NCBI RefSeq assembly: GCF_017591425.1 | Contig: NW_024466416.1 | Span: 310,001 to 374,000 of the forward strand | Origin: Ochotona curzoniae | Taxonomy: Eukaryota > Chordata > Mammalia > Lagomorpha > Ochotonidae | DNA length: 64,000 nucleotides | Direction: 5' to 3' | Shown here: positions 58,362-64,000 of the stretch, in pieces | Position numbering within the stretch: the first letter of the stretch is position 1 | Layout: every line of letters begins with the position of its first letter | Position numbers and translations under genes: made by a program | The notes under the pieces: model-generated | The model's input: only the letters and a program-made list of their open reading frames with translations | Databases searched by the model: none | Told to the model about the DNA's origin: nothing

Positions 58362-59160
58362 CTTGGCTTTTCATTTTTTTTTCAGTCTCTGAGGGCTCTT
58401 TCCTTTGCTAATCGAGAGTGCTAGCGAGCAAGCATGGTCCACTTAGCAAGTGGGTGGCTTTGTGGGGACACATCAGCACTTGGGAGACAATTGGGGACAA
58501 TATGCCCGGAGCCGGACACTCATAATACAGAAAAGGCTTGCCTCGGGTGGCATATAAGAATCACCTGGAGGTAACTTAGAAGTTTTCTCTCTACGTGTAA
58601 TCTATGCTTATTTTTAAGGAATGTTAAGTGCCTCTTAAACGCTCTAGCCAAGTGATTATGGTGAGAAGGAAAGAACCAGAACTGACAATTAGGACATTTA
58701 TATTCTAAATTTGGCTCTCTTGTGTGTGTGATTTCAGCGAGCCCCTGCCTTTCCCTGGGACTGTAAGATTAGAGGTGGTGGTGGATCTTGAGGATCTCAA
58801 GGCTCCCTCTGCCTCTTGATGGTGCAAGAATGCAGGGTTGCACCACGCCTGCAGCCAGCAGTGTAGCTGTGCGTGTCTCCAAGGGCTGAGCCCACTGTGC
58901 TCCTGCTCTCCATGCTATCCCCAAGGGCAGCCGGTCACAGCAGGCCTGGGTGGGGTATGACGTCTGAGGCCGGCGGCCCTACCGATTGGCACCAGAACCT
59001 GACAAGCTGCAGTCTCATGTCGCCTTAGAACTGTTCATTCTTGATTGGCTCGCGCATGGCTTGCTAAGGGAGATATCGGGGATTGAAATGGCAGTTACTC
59101 TGCAACACCCTCCGGTCACGCCTTCCTTCACGTGGTTCCCCGGTGCTATACCGACGCTGG

Positions 59161-59175
59161 CCAGCAGAGGACACT
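59161..59175 (+). promoter_or_regulatory. CTCF-like motif
   Basis: CCAGCAGAGGACACT, preceded by CTGG, fits the CTCF core CCASYAGRKGGCRSY with one mismatch (A where G is preferred). It lies in a locally CpG-richer stretch (58960-59480) between the two genes. Binding is not shown. Confidence 0.45.
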
Positions 59176-60488
59176 CGTGCGATGCGGAGGCCGGCAGCTC
59201 CCGGTGGGGCGGGAGCCTGGCTCCCTCCCATCTTTGCCACCACATCTGGACTTGCAGAAGCCATTCTTTTCTTAAGTGGCTCTCAACCAGGAGCTATTTT
59301 CCCCTCTCCCCAGGAGACATGTAACAATGCCCGCAGACCCATGGGGTTGTCGCAACTGAGCTGGGGAGGGTCCCAGCCGCCGCTGAGCGTTCCCAGAGCC
59401 GGAGAATCCCGCCGCCAGAGCCGAAGAGACAGCTTGCGGGCAGACAGAAGCTCGCGGCCCTGGGGCTGAAGTGTTTGGGCTCTCACAGGGGAATTCTAAA
59501 ACAGTGACCTCAAAGTATTTTTCACTGTTAGAAATGGTGGTAGTAGCGGTGAGGGGTTCACAGCCACCACAAGCCTCGGAAGAGGAGGTGGGGTCAGACG
59601 GAGGGTGGGCGCAGGTCCCCACCAGGGAGGAACACCCGGCCCTTGGCTGGCCATGACAACACTATCCACTTCCTTGTGCCTGAGCAAGCACACTAGCTCT
59701 TTGTCTCTGCAAACTGGGCAGGGTGATGGGAAAGCCCCCAGGGGCCCGGCCTGTGGCCTGGGGTGGGCGTGGGGTGCACAGAGGGAGAAGCAGTTTTAAT
59801 TCTCTCTCTGGGTGGGCCCCTCGAAGCTCCTCAGGGCTGGGGACCTGGAGACAGAAGAACTCGGCCTTGACCTGTGTCGGACTGGCTGGCCTGAGTATGG
59901 GGGGGTGGGTCTCTCCTTCTCTAGCCACGAGTTCACCAAGAGGAGAGACTGAGGTTGCAGGGAGCACCCCCCTGCCCCCCAGTTTCCACTGGAGGAGGAG
60001 GCACGCCCACTGCTCATGTTGAGGGACAAGGGAAGCCATGGCACATGGTGGGCACTCTGGTGCCTCTTTGGCTTGTGTCCGGCAACACATGGTAGCCAGT
60101 GCTGAGCGTGCGTTGGTGGCCTCTTCAGGTCCACCCTGCTTCATTCTGGGTCCTGAGGGGGTAGAGGAAAAAAGACCTGGCCGGGACCCTCCTTGCTCCC
60201 CCAGCCCTTTGCAGTCCCCACCAGCAGAGTTGCTGGGCAGGCAGGTGGGTCCCTGAGGCCACTCAGTTCTGAAATTCCGTCCTTGGTGCCTGGGCCCCCT
60301 TGGCCTGGCCCTTGGGAGCACCTTCTGCCAGGAGGATGGGAGATGGGAGATGCAGGGTCCCTGATTCCCACCCCCTCACCCTACTGGCCCCCCATTCATC
60401 CCCTAGGCGGGGTTGAGCTCTACTCCAGCAGGGTCTGGGACCCAGAGAGCAAGGCTGTCAGCCAGAGAGGACGGTTTGCCAGGGGCAT

Positions 60489-60494
60489 TTTATT
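60489..60494 (-). terminator. ETV3L: Poly(A) signal AATAAA for ETV3L
   Basis: TTTATT on the plus strand is AATAAA on the coding strand, 532 bp after the ancestral stop at 61026. I noticed no nearer canonical signal on this strand. Confidence 0.55.
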
Positions 60495-61025
60495 GTAGCA
60501 GGCACAGAGCTGAGTTGGTCCCTCCCTCTGCACCTGCCTGGGAGTTGGCGGGGTGGGGGTTAGGGAATGAGAAGTGCCTGCAAGGGAATTGAGCTTCCGG
60601 GACAGAAGAGGGACTGGAGATGGAGCAAGGGTGAGGGAGAAGGGCCCCTAAAGGACAAAGGAACTGCCACAGAGGTCAGACATCCCCTCCCCTCCCTGGC
60701 CCAAACCCAAAATGTTGCTTCTTTCCTGGGGGTGGGGATACTGAGGCTTCCAGTGATGGAAATAATCTCACCTCCTTCAAGCATAAGGTTGCGATCTAGA
60801 CTGCCTCCTGATCTGGTTGGACTGGTTAGCAATGTTGGGGAGAGGGCTGCCTCCATTCTCCCCTCCCCACAGTACGCTTTCTTGGCAGTGTGCACCCCTG
60901 TCAGCCTTGCTTCTAGCTTCATCCCCAGGGATGCTCTAACCATCTCCACCTTCCGCCAGGGGAGGGAACTGGCCACACTGCCACCCACATACCACACGTC
61001 TCCTCCCTCCCCACCACTCACACTA

Positions 61026-61460
61026 TTAGGGAGGGTCCAAGGGCCACACTGCCTTGAAGGTCTCTGGGTTGGGGGCCCCAGAGCTTTCCTCCCCAGCTCC
61101 GAGTCCGTGGGTCTGTGAGGAGAAGTCAGCCCTGGGCTCCAGGCCGGCCTGAGCTCCTTTCTTGGGGTTGGGCTTTTTCTCTGGTCCCTCAGGCCTCAGG
61201 GACAAGAGCCGAAGCCTCTCACCTGCATTGGGCTCCAGCCCAGGCAGCAGGGGAGGTCCTGGGAGCAGAAGGTTGGGCTTGGGGTTCCCGGGCAGCTGCC
61301 GCTCCGACCAGAGGAGGCAAGAAAGCCCCCGAGAGGCGGGTCCAGTCAGAGGGGAGTGGGGGTGGCAGGGGAGGAGTGAAGGAGGCAAAATTGGGCAGCT
61401 CGCCTTGAAGGCTCCCGAAGTGGCAGCAAGGGCCCAGCCGGCAGTGGCCAGGGCCAAGTC
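61026..61460 (-). CDS. ETV3L: ETV3L last exon, with frameshift
   Basis: The exon starts after acceptor CTGCCTCTAG and continues the Arg codon split with the previous exon (R-L-G-P-G-H-C-R-L-G). It encodes the low-complexity proline/leucine-rich C-terminal region outside the ETS domain. The reading frame from the exon start matches the family up to 'LSGAFLPPL' (about 61311). After that the family match continues in another frame ('SERQLPGNPKPNLLLPGP') to the terminal 'FKAVWPLDPP' and TAA at 61028-61026. In the uncorrected frame translation would end at 61219. The exon is 435 bp; two extra bases would restore one frame, so a 2 nt loss is the simplest reading. Real mutation or assembly error cannot be told apart here. 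Confidence 0.85.
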   Translation of the reverse strand, partial: DLALATAGWALAATSGAFKASCPILPPSLLPCHPHSPLTGPASRGLSCLLWSERQLPGNPKPNLLLPGPPLLPGLEPNAGERLRLLSLRPEGPEKKPNPKKGAQAGLEPRADFSSQTHGLGAGEESSGAPNPETFKAVWPLDPP

Positions 61461-62099
61461 CTAGAGGCAGACAGAGAGAAGGTGTTAGAAGGGGTCCCCA
61501 TTGTCTCCAGGATGCTCCCCACAGCACCCATGGCCCCCTCCTCCCTCTTTTGCTTTCTTCAGGTTTCCCGGCCTGGGGCTGACAGTGCTGGCCACCTGTT
61601 TGCCTCACCCTTGTCCCTCTTCTCCAGGGCACCTGTCCGGGGAAGAGGCCTGGAGGGATTTACCTAACGCCAGGTGTTCCAGTGGTATGGGGTGGGAACT
61701 GAGCCAGAGGCACAAATTAGTACTCAACAGACACGTGCTGCCTGCTGCGTGAACAGAAGAAGGATCTATTTTGCCCTAACTCAGTGACTCCACTCTTCTT
61801 TCTCGCTGGGTTGGGGTCGGGAGTGTGTGGCCTTGGACTCATTCTGGGCATCCCCAGCCCTCTCCTGGCAAAGATGCAGGAGCATGGTTGGCAGAAGGGG
61901 GTGTGCAAGGAATAGGATGGCCAGGATGAGTTCCCAGCTCTCCTGGATGGGGCCATGGCCCCTTGCTCTGCTTCTCCTCCTCTTCCAAGTAGCCTTCACA
62001 CTTCCCTCGCCTTGTTCCTCTTCTCCTGCCATACACCAGGGCTTACAGGTGACTATAGAGATATCCACACCACATTCTGGCCTCAGCCTGGCCTAGTGC

Positions 62100-62400
62100 T
62101 GACCTAGTCACCATCTGGGGAGTGAATTACTGGATGATGATCCCTCCCTGAGCAGAGTTTCAGAGATGTCTTCCATCTGCTGTCTCATTCCTCAAAATGG
62201 CTGTGATAGCCAGAAGCCAGAAGCTTTATCCAGGTTTCCCATAAAGTTAGGCATAGGCCAAAGTAACTGGGTCATCTTCTGCTGCCCTCCCAGGTCATTA
62301 ACAGGGAGCTGGATGGGAAGTGAGAGTAGCTGGGACTTGAATCGGTGCCTGCGTAGGATGCTGGCAGCGCAGGTGTATGTTTAACCCATGATACCAAGGT
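62100..62400 (-). repeat. Old SINE in ETV3L intron
   Basis: 'gtcttccatctgctgtctcattcc' to 'gtttaacccatgatacc' is an antisense old-layer SINE. A plus-strand fragment 'caccatctggggagtgaattac' precedes it. Confidence 0.7.
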
Positions 62401-63096
62401 AGGGTAAGACCCAAGGAGGTCTTCCCTGATGTCCTCAGCACCCAGCATTTCCCCTCGGCAGCAGATGGTACAGTTCTGTTTCCATCTCTGCTGGGAATAG
62501 CTTGTGTATGCTTCACCTGTCTTCCAGTCCTACAAGTCACATTGGTTCCTGTCCTGCCACATTGAACAGGTCAGACATTTAATGAAGGAATGAGTGAATT
62601 AACTTCTCATTCTCCATCTCCCTCTGGCCAGGTCTCCTTCTTGGCTCCACCAGCCCTTTCTTGGTTTTGGCCTCAACATCATCTGCTCACAGTATCCTCT
62701 ACAGCCACTGACACCAGCCTCCTGTGTGTGCACACACTGAGGAATCCTTCTGTGAGTGTGCATCTTCCCATGGGGTGCTCCTGCACCTCATCCACCTGCT
62801 GGGGGCTGCCTCCTCCAGGAAGTCCCAGCCCCTTCTCTGTATCGCCACAACGCCTTGTGCTTACTTGAGTCTCAGCACCACCCCTGGCAATCCTCCCTTC
62901 CCCGCGGGGCTCTAAGCACCTCAAGGGGCCATCTTGGAGTACACCTGAATCCCCCACTTCATAAACAGCAGGTGCTTAATAAAGGGTGAGTGAATGAGTG
63001 ACTTGCTTCATGTCCCTTCCAGCCATGTCCTTGGGTGGATGTCCCCCCCTCCCTTGGTGAAGCATTCCTGGGCCCCGCCCACTGCTGGGCACTCAC

Positions 63097-63220
63097 GGTG
63101 GACACTGCTGCTGCTGCTCCCCTTCTTGTCCCCAGAGGCCTCTGGTGGCCCGCGGGAGGCCTGCTGTGCAGCCAGCTGCCCCACCAGGGCCCGCTGGGTG
63201 ACCAGCATGCTGTGCAGGAG
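63097..63220 (-). CDS. ETV3L: ETV3L exon, post-ETS region
   Basis: Bounded by acceptor CTCCTCAG|CTCC and donor CACC|GTGAGT. It encodes L-L-H-S-M-L-V-T-Q-R-A-L-V-G-Q-L and ends with a serine run K-K-G-S-S-S-S-S-V-H-R. Length 124 bp, entering in phase 0 and leaving one base of the Arg codon. The family match is strong, without stops. Confidence 0.9.
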
Positions 63221-63574
63221 CTGAGGAGCAGAGAGAGATGGGGTAGGGCTGAGCTGGGCTCTCCCTGCCAGGTGTTTGTCCAGGGCATACAGAGACCCTC
63301 ACCCAAGTCTAATTTGGCAGCATATTCTCATGCTGGTTGTTGAATGGCCAGCACCTACAGTGTCAGATGCCTTGCCCCCACTCCCGCTGAGGCTCTATAC
63401 CCTCCTTCTGATCCACTGCTAAACTGGTGCGATGCAGAAGTCACCTTCTCATAGCTAGGTGCTATGCCATTGATTGTCAAATCCCACCACCTCTGGGACA
63501 CTCAGGGCCTAGGAGAGGCAGGGCACTGGAGACTTTTGGGCCCCAGAGGGCACAGATGCTGCTATCATGCCTAC

Positions 63575-63764
63575 CTCGCTCTGTACCCCCATGGGCACCA
63601 GGGCTGGCCGACACAGGGCAGGAGTTCCCAGCAGCAAGTGGGGGGATGGTGGTGCTCGCACTTCCCACAGAGGGTAGTTGACCACGATGAGCTTGCTGAA
63701 GTTGAATTTGTATGTGAATCTTTTGCCTTTGGTCTTGTGCAAGATCCTCTTATTGTAGTAATAC
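63575..63764 (-). CDS. ETV3L: ETV3L exon with the end of the ETS DNA-binding domain
   Basis: After the acceptor CAG|G it encodes [18 protein letters not shown], then [16 protein letters not shown], the C-terminal part of the ETS winged helix-turn-helix including the end of recognition helix 3 and the wing. '[12 protein letters not shown]' separates ETV3L from ETV3 and ERF, which read 'NKL' there. The exon continues '[12 protein letters not shown]' and ends S-E at the donor GAG|GTAGGC. Its 190 bp are open and well conserved, so the DNA-binding part looks intact even though the last exon is shifted. It acts in the nucleus on GGAA-core sites by family analogy. Confidence 0.93.
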
Positions 63765-63995
63765 CTGGAAAACCCGAGGTTGCCAGCTGATTGGCCCAGT
63801 GGGCAGGGAAAGGAGCCAGAGACCAGGTCCCACCCCTTACCAGGCCAGCAAGGCTAACCTACCGTTCCTGGAGAACACTAAGATCTGCCCCCACGCGAGG
63901 ATGTTCCCCACGCCTGGGGGCAGTTGGACTCTTATGGGGGTACAGGAACCACAGCCCTCCTTCCAACTCTTGCTCTTTGGGTGGCCTTGTCTCAC

Positions 63996-64000
63996 CTGAG
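63996..64000 (-). CDS. ETV3L: ETV3L preceding exon, last 5 bases
   Basis: CTCAG|GTGAGA on the minus strand gives the end of A-L-R: CTC (Leu) and AG, completed by G of the next exon to Arg. This places the intron in the ETS recognition helix between Leu-Arg and Tyr-Tyr-Tyr. Only this edge lies in the window. Confidence 0.8.

Larger units (their letters stand above)
17111..60488. other. Intergenic interval ARHGEF11-ETV3L
   Basis: About 43 kb with no recognisable host exon. Apparently single-copy stretches without a gene are 17111-17682, 18860-19890, 49640-50330, 50580-52030, 53520-54645 and 57505-60488. The remainder is repeats, listed separately. A non-coding RNA could be missed by eye. Confidence 0.7.
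60471..64000 (-). other. ETV3L: ETV3L gene, 3' part (last four exons)
   Basis: Exons at 63996-64000 (end only), 63575-63764, 63097-63220 and 61026-61460 follow GT-AG rules on the minus strand. They keep phase across the junctions and match ETV3L, an ETS-family transcription factor related to ETV3 and ERF, as I remember it. The first exons, with the start codon and most of the ETS domain, lie right of the window. Introns are 231, 354 and 1636 bp. The largest (61461-63096) holds an old SINE and L2/MIR-like text. The 3' UTR runs to a poly(A) signal at 60489-60494. Confidence 0.88.

Noticed and set aside
59662..60321. 219-codon minus-strand frame downstream of ETV3L
   Set aside because: Lies beyond the ETV3L poly(A) signal in GC-rich DNA, low complexity, no family match.
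60567..61118. 183-codon plus-strand frame antisense to the ETV3L 3' UTR
   Set aside because: A shadow of GC-rich sequence opposite a real gene, with no independent support.
1..64000. CRISPR arrays, bacterial operons, riboswitches
   Set aside because: Spliced exons, SINE/L1 content and a CpG island show mammalian nuclear DNA. No regularly spaced identical direct repeats were seen.

Overview
The window is vertebrate nuclear DNA from a lagomorph, most likely a pika (Ochotona). It has spliced exons, one CpG island, and dozens of copies of a tRNA-derived SINE of the lagomorph C type. The SINE variant here reads '...gcagtcgaggacggcccaaagc...' and ends in AATAAAAATAAATCTT; I associate this form with pika rather than rabbit, from memory. 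L1, L2, MIR, MaLR and ERV remnants are also mammalian. No bacterial genes, operons or CRISPR arrays are present.

Two protein-coding genes are anchored by exon sequence, both on the minus strand. The first coding exon of ARHGEF11 (PDZ-RhoGEF) lies at 15007-15038, with its 5' leader and CpG-island promoter to the right (about 15039-17110). Positions 1-15006 are therefore the start of ARHGEF11 intron 1. At the right edge are the last four exons of ETV3L, an ETS-domain factor: the final 5 nt of one exon at 63996-64000, then 63575-63764, 63097-63220 and 61026-61460, with a poly(A) signal near 60490. This matches the human chromosome 1q order ARHGEF11 - ETV3L - ETV3. The roughly 43 kb between them has no recognisable host gene and is mostly layered retroelements.

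Region by region: 1-15 kb is intron with L2, MIR and SINEs, a 1.7-2.5 kb composite repeat at about 3.3-5.8 kb, and the source copy of a 0.74 kb duplication (11.55-12.29 kb). 16.1-17.1 kb is the CpG island. 17-28 kb holds SINEs, a compact 2.05 kb provirus with two 294 bp LTRs, a tRNA-Gly pseudogene, and a COX7A2 retrocopy with a SINE inside it. 28.8-34.6 kb holds a rearranged L1 and an antisense L1 cut by four SINEs. 35.5-36.8 kb holds a solo LTR and the inverted partner of the 11.6 kb segment. 37-39.7 kb is a MaLR with both LTRs. 39.6-47.5 kb has three more copies of the composite repeat, an RPS2 pseudogene and broken L1s. 47.5-57.5 kb is SINE-rich. 57.5-60.4 kb is mostly unique and GC-richer, with a CTCF-like site at 59161-59175.

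The points most worth checking are: a frameshift in the last ETV3L exon consistent with a 2 nt loss; the compact provirus that keeps a matrix-like reading frame; the COX7A2 retrocopy whose frame stays open through the inserted SINE; the repeat family with a VNTR-like body and A-rich 3' end; the inverted duplication of ARHGEF11 intronic sequence; and two chimeric SINEs, a dimer and an inversion, each flanked by one target-site duplication. All identifications are by eye and from memory of the families. No database search was run.
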